Counted from the first letter of the stretch, positions 8,164-14,441 are shown. The stretch: DNA of 47,242 nucleotides from Sphingomonadales bacterium UBA6174 (GCA_002422945.1 DITW01000061.1:1-47242); one strand, 5' to 3'. The notes: generated by a model not told the origin, from the letters alone. Numbers and translations are program-made.

Positions 8164-8327
8164 TTCGATGCTCCCCAGACCCACCGGGCGTTTTCAACCC
8201 GGCGCTTGGCTGCGCGTTCCTCTGCAGCCAACTCTTCCGGCGTTGGCGCGTCAAAGATAGGTGGCGTCCATTTCGGATGCAGGGCGAGGTATCCGCGATA
8301 ATCAAGCCGTGAGGTTTGCTGCTGCAT
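8160..8327 (-). CDS. Hypothetical phage protein (55 aa)
   Basis: A 55-residue protein starting MQQQTSRLDYRGYLALHPKW, with a charged helix EELAAEERAAKRR and a Trp-rich end. Its ATG at 8327 overlaps the stop of the RecT-like gene and its TGA overlaps the next ATG, so it is coupled on both sides. It is not recognised; a small accessory to the recombination proteins is possible. Confidence 0.65.
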   Translation of the reverse strand: MQQQTSRLDYRGYLALHPKWTPPIFDAPTPEELAAEERAAKRRVENARWVWGASK

Positions 8328-9202
8328 CACTGCGCTCCTTTCAATTCGACAATCCGCGCCATTGCGTGCGACCGCAATTCGTCAGCGTCGATATCGTCAA
8401 AGAGGTCGATCAGGGCGGCGGCGCGGCTGTTCACATCGGCGATGATCTCCGCGCTGTCGATTTCAGCCTTGGCCGATTCCAAGGTCACCACCTCGCCGCG
8501 CTGCTCGTTGGCGTTCTCGGCCTGCGTGATCTCGCCGGTTTCTTGGTCGACCACCTCGGTCGGGGCCTGCGACTGCTCGATCAGCATGGAGGCGGTGAGG
8601 GGTGCGCTGGCCTGTGCTGTCGCGGCAATCCCCATCGAAGTATAATCGCGGACCTCTTCGGCGATATGCAGGCCCTTAAGAACATCCGAAAATCCGTCGC
8701 GCATTGCGAAGGCCCGCGCCCGCATCTGCCGCATCCGCGCCGTATATTGCGTCCAAGGGCCTGCCTTGCCTGCCAAACCCGCCTTTTTCGCGTCGTCCAT
8801 GCTGAATGACCGCACAATAGGTGTTGCCCGACCAGCGCGGTTTAGGCGGCAGGTCGCGGTGTGGCCGTCGTCGGTCTCCTCCATGTCCTCAAGCAGGCCA
8901 GACGCTTGGACAAGCGCCAGCGCTCCGTCCCCCCAAAGCGAAGGGTTGCCGTTGATAACCGCAATGGATTGAAGCGCTGCGAACGGGGTCAACCCGACCT
9001 CCGCGCCAGCAATAATCCCAACCATCACCTTGTTTTGGTCGTTGCCATAGGCTTTCGGGGTCATGCCGCTGCTGGCAATTGCGCCTGCAAGCCGCCATGC
9101 TTCATCAATGCTGGTCGGCACAAATGCGGCGAGCTTGTTACCGGAATTCACCTGCGCTTTCACTGGGGGCTTTGCGTCTTGGGTTGCGATCTGAGTAGCC
9201 AT
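8327..9202 (-). CDS. RecT-like single-strand annealing protein (probable)
   Basis: A 291-residue protein whose core (residues about 20-190) has the pattern GMTPKAYGNDQNKVMVGIIA, then GAEVGLTPFAALQSIAVING and LWGDGALALVQASG. This is typical of phage proteins that sit next to RecE-type nucleases and are believed to be annealing proteins; it is not close to canonical lambda Beta. The C-terminal third is acidic and variable, with QETGEITQAE. AAGGAG lies eight bases before the ATG. With the nuclease upstream it would form a two-part recombination module that anneals resected phage DNA ends. The family call rests on motif and context. Confidence 0.65.
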   Translation of the reverse strand: MATQIATQDAKPPVKAQVNSGNKLAAFVPTSIDEAWRLAGAIASSGMTPKAYGNDQNKVMVGIIAGAEVGLTPFAALQSIAVINGNPSLWGDGALALVQASGLLEDMEETDDGHTATCRLNRAGRATPIVRSFSMDDAKKAGLAGKAGPWTQYTARMRQMRARAFAMRDGFSDVLKGLHIAEEVRDYTSMGIAATAQASAPLTASMLIEQSQAPTEVVDQETGEITQAENANEQRGEVVTLESAKAEIDSAEIIADVNSRAAALIDLFDDIDADELRSHAMARIVELKGAQ

Positions 9203-9213
9203 TGTCGTTCTCC

Positions 9214-9285
9214 TTAATATGGAATGTCGTCGTCTGTGATTGGTTCGGGCTTATCGTTCGGCCCGATCAAGCTGCGTCGGCCCAT
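9214..9285 (-). CDS. Candidate 23-residue micropeptide with an SSB-like tail
   Basis: A tiny frame with an ATG at 9285 inside the end of the RecE-like gene (shifted frame) and a TAA at 9214, 11 bases before the RecT-like ATG. It starts MGRRSL, passes through a Pro/Asp linker and ends ITDDDIPY. The last six residues nearly match the conserved acidic tip of bacterial SSB (DDDIPF), the peptide that docks SSB partner proteins. Lack of an obvious strong ribosome site keeps confidence moderate. Translation coupled to the RecE-like gene is plausible. Confidence 0.4.
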   Translation of the reverse strand: MGRRSLIGPNDKPEPITDDDIPY

Positions 9286-10199
9286 GCGAGGCCATCCGGT
9301 GTGATCCCTTCGTCTACGCGCTTGCGCTCCCAATAGGGCAGGCCGCATTGCGCCACCTCGTCTGCGTATCCCGGCCATTTTCCCTTGTGTAGGCAGTCGG
9401 CGAAGGCATTGATGGCCCGCCTGTTGAGCCAGCGCCCGCGTTCAATGTCCTCGCCGGGGAGTTCCCAGAGCGCGACCACATGGGGTGCGTCCTTCTCGAC
9501 CACCACATGCAGCCAGTGCGTGGGATAGTGGCCGTATATCGCCTTGATGCCGTCGGCGTAGAGCGCGGCGCTCATGTGATAGCCGTTGTTGGCAATCGCC
9601 CGCTCAAAGACCTGTCGGCTTGCGTCAGCGGCTGTTTTCACGTCTGGCACGATCCGTAGGTCGTGGCCGCTCTTGACGCTGTGTGGGCGGAAGTCTGGCC
9701 GCACACGGAGCCAAACACCAGTCTGGCTGTCCTGCCATGCCAGCGTCACTTCGGGGTCGCCGTTGATCAGCGCAGCGTTGGCAAATTGGTTTGCCCGCAC
9801 CTCCCGCGCCATCGCCTGCACCGTCTGGGCCTCGGTTTCGTTCAGGATCGTTTTCCCGGCCTCGACCGCCTCAATATAGGCAGGCATTTCCGCTTCCCAC
9901 TTCTTGTGGTGCGCGGCGCTGAACCCGGCTGGCGTGATGTGGTAAAACTCCTCCCATCGGTCGGCCAGCAGGATCACATCATGCACCGCTTTGCCGACCC
10001 GGAAATGCGTCTTGGTGCTTTCGGGTGGGCGGTTAGGGTTGAGCGCCGATCCGTGCCAGTAATGGCGCGGCGACTTGTTGAGGATGGTCTTGAGGCCGCT
10101 GCTTGAGATTGACGGCGCGGGGCAGATTTCCCGGCCATGATAATCCTCGGCGGCTATGTCGAGATATTCGCCGGGGGCGGTGATGAGTGGCTGCGTCAT
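9267..10199 (-). CDS. RecE-like PD-(D/E)XK exonuclease
   Basis: A 310-residue nuclease of the exodeoxyribonuclease VIII C-terminal type (DUF3799 group). Recognisable parts are the N-terminal SISSSGLKTILNKSPRHYWH, GKAVHDVIL, and the catalytic set Glu150 (PEVTLAW), Asp169 (RVRPDF) and Asp186-x-Lys188 (VPDVKTA). Such enzymes resect double-stranded ends 5' to 3' to give single strands for the annealing protein encoded next. The start at 10199 overlaps the stop of the small membrane protein gene (TAATG), which decides it over the ATG four codons upstream. Confidence 0.85.
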   Translation of the reverse strand: MTQPLITAPGEYLDIAAEDYHGREICPAPSISSSGLKTILNKSPRHYWHGSALNPNRPPESTKTHFRVGKAVHDVILLADRWEEFYHITPAGFSAAHHKKWEAEMPAYIEAVEAGKTILNETEAQTVQAMAREVRANQFANAALINGDPEVTLAWQDSQTGVWLRVRPDFRPHSVKSGHDLRIVPDVKTAADASRQVFERAIANNGYHMSAALYADGIKAIYGHYPTHWLHVVVEKDAPHVVALWELPGEDIERGRWLNRRAINAFADCLHKGKWPGYADEVAQCGLPYWERKRVDEGITPDGLAWADAA

Positions 10200-10342
10200 T
10201 AGCTTATCCATGCAAAAAACATCATGGCGACAATTGCAGCGCCAACAATGCAGGTGATGATGTCCAGCGGTTCGGAATCTGTGTGATCCGTGACACGCTC
10301 GGCAAGGGTTTTGCGGTCAATCTGGATCGGGTCGTATTTCAT
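10199..10342 (-). CDS. Small single-pass membrane protein (47 aa)
   Basis: A 47-residue protein with a charged N-terminal half (MKYDPIQIDRKTLAERVTDH) and one hydrophobic helix (IITCIVGAAIVAMMFFAW) that reaches the C-terminus. It overlaps the upstream gene by ATGA and the RecE-like gene by TAATG, so it is tightly coupled. No family is recognised. Its place in the early-left operon suggests a host-takeover or exclusion role, but nothing in the sequence decides this. Confidence 0.7.
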   Translation of the reverse strand: MKYDPIQIDRKTLAERVTDHTDSEPLDIITCIVGAAIVAMMFFAWIS

Positions 10343-10596
10343 GCCGCAATCTCCGCCATCGAAAGCGCGTCAATTGTCGGTGCAGCGATCCGCAATTTGT
10401 TGGCGTTCTCAATGGCGATGGATAGCGCAGCCTCTGGTGAAGTGTTGCTATCTCCAGCGGTGCAGCGTCCAGCGTCAAAGTGGACATAGGCGCTAAAGAA
10501 GGTGCGGCCATTCGCAGTTGTAGTCATTGCGAAAGACAGGGCGTGCAGGCCGTGCTTGTCGGCAATCGCCTGCATTGCTTTGGCGAGGTCGCTCAT
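10339..10596 (-). CDS. Hypothetical phage protein (85 aa)
   Basis: Not recognised. A small alpha/beta protein: helix MSDLAKAMQAIADKHGL, two strands (LSFAMTTTANGRTFFSAYVH), then helix SPEAALSIAIENANKL. The layout recalls small single-domain phage proteins of unknown function. ATGA overlaps connect it with genes on both sides in the PL operon. Confidence 0.7.
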   Translation of the reverse strand: MSDLAKAMQAIADKHGLHALSFAMTTTANGRTFFSAYVHFDAGRCTAGDSNTSPEAALSIAIENANKLRIAAPTIDALSMAEIAA

Positions 10597-10913
10597 TCCG
10601 CTGCCTCCCGATCCTGCATGATGCCATAGCGGTAATCCGCTTCATCATCTGCGCTGGTGTCGTCGTGCGGTCCGTCCCAGATCGCGCGAATGTCCGAATA
10701 TGCATCGCAGTAGGCAGTCGTGATGCTTTCCATTGCATCGCAAAAGCGCTCGCTAGGGTCGAACGCGCCACCTTCTCCCGGCTCTACAATGTCGCCGAGC
10801 AGCTTAAACAAGTTCTCATCGCCGATCTTGCTGCCGATCAGTTTGATAACCGCCATCGCCTCAGTTTCTGTGAGGCGGGCTAATTCCGCGAGTGTTGCAT
10901 TTGGTATGGTCAT
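10593..10913 (-). CDS. Hypothetical phage protein, first gene of the PL operon (106 aa)
   Basis: Not recognised. A 106-residue acidic helical protein; residues 1-45 (LAELARLTETEAMAVIKLIG) could be a helical bundle and the C-terminal part is rich in Asp, Tyr and Trp. I start it at the ATG at 10913, which has GGAGAG seven bases upstream. The longer frame from 10967 would begin inside promoter PL. As the first gene after PL it is expected to be made immediately on induction. Confidence 0.7.
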   Translation of the reverse strand: MTIPNATLAELARLTETEAMAVIKLIGSKIGDENLFKLLGDIVEPGEGGAFDPSERFCDAMESITTAYCDAYSDIRAIWDGPHDDTSADDEADYRYGIMQDREAAE

Positions 10914-10946
10914 AGCTTCTCTCCGGCAGTGATTGCCTGTGGAGAG

Positions 10947-10975
10947 GTTATGGGGGATATTTCCCACGCCGTCAA
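10947..10975 (-). promoter_or_regulatory. Early-left promoter PL with operator in its spacer
   Basis: On the minus strand TTGACG (10970-10975) and CATAAC (10947-10952) are 17 bp apart. The spacer contains the operator TGGGGGATATTTCCCAC (10951-10967, plus-strand reading), identical over 17 bp to the one in PR. A transcript starting near 10940 would have a leader of about 27 bases before the first gene. Repressor bound here would block RNA polymerase directly. Confidence 0.75.
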
Positions 10976-10982
10976 TATTTAT

Positions 10983-10998
10983 GTGTGAAATTTCCCAC
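10983..10998. promoter_or_regulatory. Second operator upstream of PL
   Basis: GTGTGAAATTTCCCAC is a 16-bp near-palindrome that shares the core GTGGGAAATTTC (minus-strand reading) with the other four operator copies. It ends 8 bp upstream of the PL -35 box, a position suited to cooperative repressor binding with the spacer operator. Confidence 0.65.
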
Positions 10999-11015
10999 GA
11001 TCAGGCGCGGGGCGC

Positions 11016-11042
11016 AAAAAAGCCCGCCGGGTGAGGGTGGGC
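11016..11042 (-). terminator. Rho-independent terminator of the repressor operon
   Basis: On the minus strand GCCCACC and GGCGGGC form a 7-bp stem with one mismatch and a 7-nt loop, followed directly by six T. It lies 35 bp after the stop of the two-TM gene and before PL, so it separates the repressor operon from the early-left operon. Confidence 0.75.
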
Positions 11043-11076
11043 CAAGTTGTTGCTCGAATAAGCTGTTGTTAGATTG

Positions 11077-11352
11077 TTATCGTTCAATCGCTCGTGTGAT
11101 GACCGACCCGGCCATTCCGATCATACCGCTGACGAAAAGCGCCAGACCGATATGGATGAACATCAGCTGCTCTTGCATTTTTTGTGCGTTTACCACCTCT
11201 TTTGGTAGGGATATCCCGGCGACCTCGCTTGGCAAATTCACCGTGACCGATGTTTCCATTGCCAGTCCGATCCAGACCAATATCACGCCACCTACCAGCA
11301 TGGCCCAACCGAAAAACCGAAGTTCATCAACGCGGCCCTTTTCATCTTGCAT
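11077..11352 (-). CDS. Two-TM membrane protein co-transcribed with the repressor
   Basis: A 91-residue protein with hydrophobic segments at about residues 14-32 (WAMLVGGVILVWIGLAM) and 65-84 (FIHIGLALFVSGMIGMAGSV), joined by a soluble loop of about 30 residues. A strong GGAGGT precedes the ATG and only 22 bp separate it from the cI stop. It should therefore be one of the few phage genes expressed in the lysogen. No family is recognised. Superinfection exclusion is a reasonable inference from position, not from motif. Confidence 0.75.
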   Translation of the reverse strand: MQDEKGRVDELRFFGWAMLVGGVILVWIGLAMETSVTVNLPSEVAGISLPKEVVNAQKMQEQLMFIHIGLALFVSGMIGMAGSVITRAIER

Positions 11353-11374
11353 ATGACCTCCGATCCTTTTTTAT

Positions 11375-11968
11375 TTATTCGCGCGGCATCACAAAAATGA
11401 CTGGCGATGCCCACACCACCTCGACATTTTCCATGTCGGCGGCGTTTAGGCTGCGAAGTGTAAAACGGTCTTGGATTGTCCCGACCGTCAACTGTTTAAG
11501 ATATGTCCCTCCATCCGTCAGATGAATCGCGCAGTATTTACCCAGATATGCAGGCAAAACTCCGTCGTGATCACGGCGCACATAAATCACATCGCCGGGA
11601 TCATATTTTGGGAGCATGGAATCGCCTTTCACCATCAGTGCCATGAGTGGGCCGGGTGCGAGAGGCGGACGCGGAACTAACTCGTCTTCATGATCATCTT
11701 TGAAATAAGCAATCAAACCACCTGCTCCGATCTCTCCTAAAAGCGGCACTCGTGCAGACCCCGTTATATTTTCCACCGGAATATGGAGTGCCTCTGCAAT
11801 CCGGTGCAGCGTTCCAATGCCCGGATTATCAGTGCGGTCCAGAAGATCACGGACGGCGGTCTGGCTTAAGCCAGCAGTACTGGAGAGGCTTCGGCGACTA
11901 AAGCCCTTCTCTTTCATTTCCCGTTCGATGATTTCGCGAATCGCCTGAATATCTGGGTTTGTATGCAT
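11375..11968 (-). CDS. cI: CI/LexA-type phage repressor
   Basis: A 197-residue repressor that maintains lysogeny. Residues 22-66 form an XRE-type helix-turn-helix (SRRSLSSTAGLSQTAVRDLL). Residues about 75-190 form an S24 self-cleaving domain: likely cleavage at Ala82-Gly83 (IGAGG), Ser117 nucleophile in KGDSM, and Lys158 in TYLKQL as base. RecA-stimulated cleavage after DNA damage would therefore induce the phage. I choose the ATG at 11968; the frame runs 103 codons further but that stretch covers the operators and PR. No Shine-Dalgarno is visible before this ATG. Confidence 0.92.
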   Translation of the reverse strand: MHTNPDIQAIREIIEREMKEKGFSRRSLSSTAGLSQTAVRDLLDRTDNPGIGTLHRIAEALHIPVENITGSARVPLLGEIGAGGLIAYFKDDHEDELVPRPPLAPGPLMALMVKGDSMLPKYDPGDVIYVRRDHDGVLPAYLGKYCAIHLTDGGTYLKQLTVGTIQDRFTLRSLNAADMENVEVVWASPVIFVMPRE

Positions 11969-11969
11969 G

Positions 11970-11986
11970 GATGAAATATCCCACAC
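11970..11986. promoter_or_regulatory. Operator copy at the cI start
   Basis: Read on the minus strand this contains GTGGGATATTTCATC, matching the operator core GTGGGAWATWTC. It ends two bases upstream of the cI ATG, so repressor bound here could limit its own transcription. Confidence 0.6.
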
Positions 11987-12006
11987 TCGGCCTTTGCTGG
12001 GGAACT

Positions 12007-12022
12007 CACGTAATATCCCACG
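12007..12022. promoter_or_regulatory. Operator copy between cI and PR
   Basis: The minus-strand reading is GTGGGATATTACGTG, sharing GTGGGATATT with the other copies but with a diverged right half. It is 10 bp upstream of the PR -35 box and could support cooperative binding or activation of the repressor promoter. Confidence 0.5.
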
Positions 12023-12031
12023 CCCGCCCGC

Positions 12032-12060
12032 TTGACTGGGGGATATTTCCCACATATAAC
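12032..12060 (+). promoter_or_regulatory. Early-right promoter PR with operator in its spacer
   Basis: TTGACT (12032-12037) and TATAAC (12055-12060) are exactly 17 bp apart, close to the sigma-70 consensus. The operator TGGGGGATATTTCCCAC (12037-12053) fills the spacer and is identical to the PL operator. The expected transcript start is at about 12067-12068, which is the ATG of the Cro-like gene. Confidence 0.8.
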
Positions 12061-12067
12061 CTTCGTC

Positions 12068-12274
12068 ATGTTGGACCTTATCACACAGATCGAAGCCTTC
12101 AGCACCAAGCACGGATTGTCCGAGTGGCAGTTTGGGGAATTGGTGATGAATGATCGTCATTTCATCCGCCAGCTTCGAACGGGGCGCGACCTTCGCATGT
12201 CTACGGTCGAGCGGGTCAAAACATTCTTGGACACATATCCAGAGGCACAGCCAGTCAGGGGCAAGGCGGCATGA
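12068..12274 (+). CDS. Cro-like regulator, probably leaderless
   Basis: A 68-residue protein divergent from cI. Residues about 5-45 (QIEAFSTKHGLSEWQFGELV, then MNDRHFIRQLRTGRDL) fit a compact helix-turn-helix, and the C-terminal helix is STVERVKTFLDTYPEA. Position immediately after PR is that of Cro. The longer frame from 12032 would start inside the -35 box, so I take the ATG at 12068. The region before it (TATAACCTTCGTC) has no ribosome site and leaves no room for a leader. Confidence 0.7.
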   Translation: MLDLITQIEAFSTKHGLSEWQFGELVMNDRHFIRQLRTGRDLRMSTVERVKTFLDTYPEAQPVRGKAA

Positions 12275-12353
12275 CATATCGATGATGGGCGGGGACGCTC
12301 AAAAAGGCATTTTTTCATAGCGGCGACACTAGCAGGCGAGGGGGATCAACTTC

Positions 12354-12794
12354 ATGGTGAAAACAGAGCGCCTGACGCATGAAAAAGCGATATCACTGGT
12401 CGCCGCTGGCCTCCAACGCGCCGTTGCCACACATGGCAAGCGCACAGTTGCATATGTCGCAGGGTCAAGCGAACGGCGGATCGAAGCCGCCCTATCGCAC
12501 ACCAGCCTTCCGCACCTCGATATTTTGCTGAACATTCTCGACCTCGACCAGACGGTGCTGGATGAACTGTTGGCCTTTAAAGGTGTGCGGATTTCACCTT
12601 TGCACCCGGAACCGGGGAACGATCTTTCCACGGCGGCTGGCGTGATTTCAGCGATGGGCAACCTCGTCCGCGCAAATGTCGATGGGCCGCGATGCCACAA
12701 CCAGACGTTGGCGATTGCCGCGCTGCTGCGCCCGCACGCCGGGGCCATTGAGGCCATCATTCATGAAGCCGACCAATTGAGAGGTGCGGCATGA
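12354..12794 (+). CDS. Phage regulatory protein in the CII position
   Basis: A 146-residue protein of the early-right operon. Residues about 8-60 contain a helix-turn-helix-like stretch (TVAYVAGSSERRIEAALSHT, then LPHLDILLNILDLD). The C-terminal half is helical (CHNQTLAIAALLRPHAGAIE). Location, size and fold suggest a transcription regulator doing the job of lambda CII, but there is no close resemblance to CII itself. GAGGGGGA precedes the ATG. The 79-bp gap upstream of it shows nothing firm beyond an A/T-rich patch. Confidence 0.6.
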   Translation: MVKTERLTHEKAISLVAAGLQRAVATHGKRTVAYVAGSSERRIEAALSHTSLPHLDILLNILDLDQTVLDELLAFKGVRISPLHPEPGNDLSTAAGVISAMGNLVRANVDGPRCHNQTLAIAALLRPHAGAIEAIIHEADQLRGAA

Positions 12795-12811
12795 ACCAAG
12801 GAGAAAACCAC

Positions 12812-13051
12812 ATGAGCGACATTGTAGCGGCGGATCAACTTCGGCTTTTTATTGAAAGAGTTGAAAGACTCGAATCCGAAAAGCGCGGCATCGCTGACGA
12901 TATCAAGGACGTTTACAACGAGGCCAAATCGAACGGCTATGACACCAAGGGCATGCGCTCGGTGATCAAGCTGCGCCGCCTCGAAAAGAACGCCCGCGAT
13001 GAGGCAGAGGCCATTCTGGAAACATACAAAGCCGCACTCGGCATGGTTTGA
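12812..13051 (+). CDS. GapR/DUF2312-family DNA-binding protein
   Basis: A 79-residue protein almost entirely made of the DUF2312 domain: DQLRLFIERVERLESEKRGI, then DIKDVYNEAKSNGYDTKGMR and VIKLRRLEKNARDEAEAIL. Chromosomal GapR of Caulobacter encircles overtwisted DNA ahead of forks and stimulates topoisomerases; a phage copy may help its own replication or transcription. The ATG at 12812 has AAGGAG nine bases upstream and is preferred over the ATG at 12791 that overlaps the previous gene. Confidence 0.85.
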   Translation: MSDIVAADQLRLFIERVERLESEKRGIADDIKDVYNEAKSNGYDTKGMRSVIKLRRLEKNARDEAEAILETYKAALGMV

Positions 13052-13072
13052 CAGTTTCGGGTCGCACCGAAC

Positions 13073-13108
13073 GCGGGCTGGCGTTTTTGGAAGTCAGCGC
13101 CAGCCCGC
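13073..13108 (+). repeat. Strong stem-loop in the leader of the 81-aa membrane protein gene
   Basis: A perfect 11-bp stem (GCGGGCTGGCG / CGCCAGCCCGC) with a 14-nt loop that starts TTTTT. It lies after the GapR-like stop and ends 7 bases before AGGAGA and 20 bases before the next ATG. There is no T run after it, so it is not a classic terminator. It could be an attenuator, an RNA-stability element or a protein-binding leader. Confidence 0.6.
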
Positions 13109-13128
13109 ACAACCTTAGGAGAAAGCAC

Positions 13129-13374
13129 ATGGATTACATTCTTGCTATCACCACCATCGCCGCAGGCACTTCGATCTGCGGCTATGTCGCGGGCAAATGG
13201 ACGGCGATTGGAGAAATCAACCATCTTCGCGACACGGTGCATAAAACCAAGTCGAAGGTGGATGCTCTTTCCACGCGCCTTTGGCACACCGAGGCTGAAC
13301 TGGAACAGGCCAGCAAAAACGACATGCCGCGCGATAAGGTGACGGGCCGATTTGTCAGCAAGGCCAACGCATGA
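13129..13374 (+). CDS. Small membrane-anchored coiled-coil protein (81 aa)
   Basis: An N-terminal hydrophobic helix (YILAITTIAAGTSICGYVAG) is followed by a charged coiled coil (EINHLRDTVHKTKSKVDALS) and a tail ending KVTGRFVSKANA. I start it at the ATG at 13129 with AGGAGA seven bases upstream; the longer frame would overlap the stem-loop. The function is unknown. The topology resembles small phage proteins that tether replication or act at the membrane. Confidence 0.65.
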   Translation: MDYILAITTIAAGTSICGYVAGKWTAIGEINHLRDTVHKTKSKVDALSTRLWHTEAELEQASKNDMPRDKVTGRFVSKANA

Positions 13375-13544
13375 CCCGCAAGGAAATCATCGCCAACGCT
13401 GCGGTTAAAAAGCGGGAATTCACTGATTTGCTCTCTGAGGGGATCGACGCGACCAACGCAGCAAAGCGCCTCGGATGGCACCCGGCTTATGGTCGGGTGA
13501 TGTTCCAACGCATCTGCAAAGAAATGGGACCGCAGGCAGCATGA
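13371..13544 (+). CDS. Small HTH-like phage protein (57 aa)
   Basis: A 57-residue basic protein starting MTRKEIIANAAVKKREFTDL, with a possible helix-turn-helix (LSEGIDATNAAKRLGW, then GRVMFQRICKEMG). ATGA overlaps link it to the genes before and after. No specific function is visible; a DNA-binding role is a weak inference. Confidence 0.6.
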   Translation: MTRKEIIANAAVKKREFTDLLSEGIDATNAAKRLGWHPAYGRVMFQRICKEMGPQAA

Positions 13545-13663
13545 CGCAGGCGCAAAAAGAAGCTGAATATCGCTTGGATGCCGCCACCAAAGCGGTGCTG
13601 GACGCGATCAATGAACTCGGCATTGCCATTTCATTGTATCGCAAAGCAGCGGGGGCAGCATGA
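13541..13663 (+). CDS. Hypothetical phage protein (40 aa)
   Basis: A 40-residue helical protein starting MTQAQKEAEYRLDAATKAVL. Its ATG overlaps the stop of the previous gene (ATGA) and its own stop overlaps the RusA start. Two-sided coupling is the main reason to accept so short a gene. Nothing further can be said. Confidence 0.5.
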   Translation: MTQAQKEAEYRLDAATKAVLDAINELGIAISLYRKAAGAA

Positions 13664-14013
13664 TCCACCTCACGCTCCCGCTGCCACCCTCCTCCAACAA
13701 CGCATATATCAATGTGCCGGGTAAGGGACGTGCGCCTAGCACCGCTCATGAGAACTGGAAACTGGTGGCCAGCACTATCGCCAAGGGTCAGCATAAAAAG
13801 GCTGGATCGCCGATCCTGCCTGCCAAGAAGCCGTATAAGTTGAGCATTCGCGTCAACATCGATCACAAATCAGACATTGCCAACCGAGAGAAGTTGCTCA
13901 CCGACATGCTGGTGGCGGCAGGCATTCTACCGGACGATTGTTGGGTTAGCGAACTGAACATTTACCGCGACCGTACAATCAACGGCGTTGTCGTCACAGC
14001 GGAGGCATTATGA
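13660..14013 (+). CDS. rusA: RusA-family Holliday junction resolvase
   Basis: A 117-residue endonuclease that cuts four-way junctions made in phage replication and recombination. It has the RusA opening LPLPPSSNNAYI, a basic middle, and the acidic core with Asp72 (SDIANREKLL), Lys78, and Asp92/Asp93 (ILPDDCWV). Length matches the family (about 120 residues). It sits between small early genes and the helicase, as in many lambdoid phages. Confidence 0.9.
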   Translation: MIHLTLPLPPSSNNAYINVPGKGRAPSTAHENWKLVASTIAKGQHKKAGSPILPAKKPYKLSIRVNIDHKSDIANREKLLTDMLVAAGILPDDCWVSELNIYRDRTINGVVVTAEAL

Positions 14014-14210
14014 AAGCCAAGATCGCCGCCGTCGTCTGCCGCCTGCTTGGCATCCAGCCCGCAGCGCCACTGACGGATCGCCAAATCGAAATCCGAAAAC
14101 GTCGGGAAATCAACAGCAAAGAGTACTGGAACCGTCGCGCCCGCGAGACCAAAGCTATGCGGGAATGGTTTGAAGACCAATGTGCCATTCAAAACAAAAC
14201 GGGCCGGTGA
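14010..14210 (+). CDS. Hypothetical basic protein (66 aa)
   Basis: A 66-residue protein with a short hydrophobic start (IAAVVCRLLGI) followed by a very basic helix (RQIEIRKRREINSKEYWNRR). It overlaps the rusA stop by ATGA. It is not recognised. The charge could fit nucleic acid binding. Confidence 0.6.
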   Translation: MKAKIAAVVCRLLGIQPAAPLTDRQIEIRKRREINSKEYWNRRARETKAMREWFEDQCAIQNKTGR

Positions 14211-14258
14211 GTGCGGCAAACACTCAACCCGGCCCTTTCACACGCGAAGGAACCGCGA

Positions 14259-14441
14259 ATGAATAACCATGTCTGTATCACTGTCGCATGCGTCCCGCAA
14301 TCTGCATGGGATGCCTATCGTGCGCTCCGCCTGCGCGAGGTCGAACAGCCTGCGCTCATCGATGACGAGTTGCACAGCCTCGCCGTCGGCTTTGCCATGT
14401 CCGCCTTTGTCGCCGAATTCGGCAGCGAGGTGACGCAATGA
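14259..14441 (+). CDS. Hypothetical phage protein (60 aa)
   Basis: A 60-residue protein starting MNNHVCITVACVPQSAWDAY. The ATG at 14259 has GAAGGAA eight bases upstream, so I prefer it to the frame start 48 bases earlier. Its stop overlaps the helicase start (ATGA). It could be a partner or loader of the helicase by position, but no motif supports this. Confidence 0.6.
   Translation: MNNHVCITVACVPQSAWDAYRALRLREVEQPALIDDELHSLAVGFAMSAFVAEFGSEVTQ

Noticed and set aside
11969..12277. 103-codon N-terminal extension of the repressor
   Set aside because: It would run through the operators and PR; the HTH domain starts just after the ATG at 11968.
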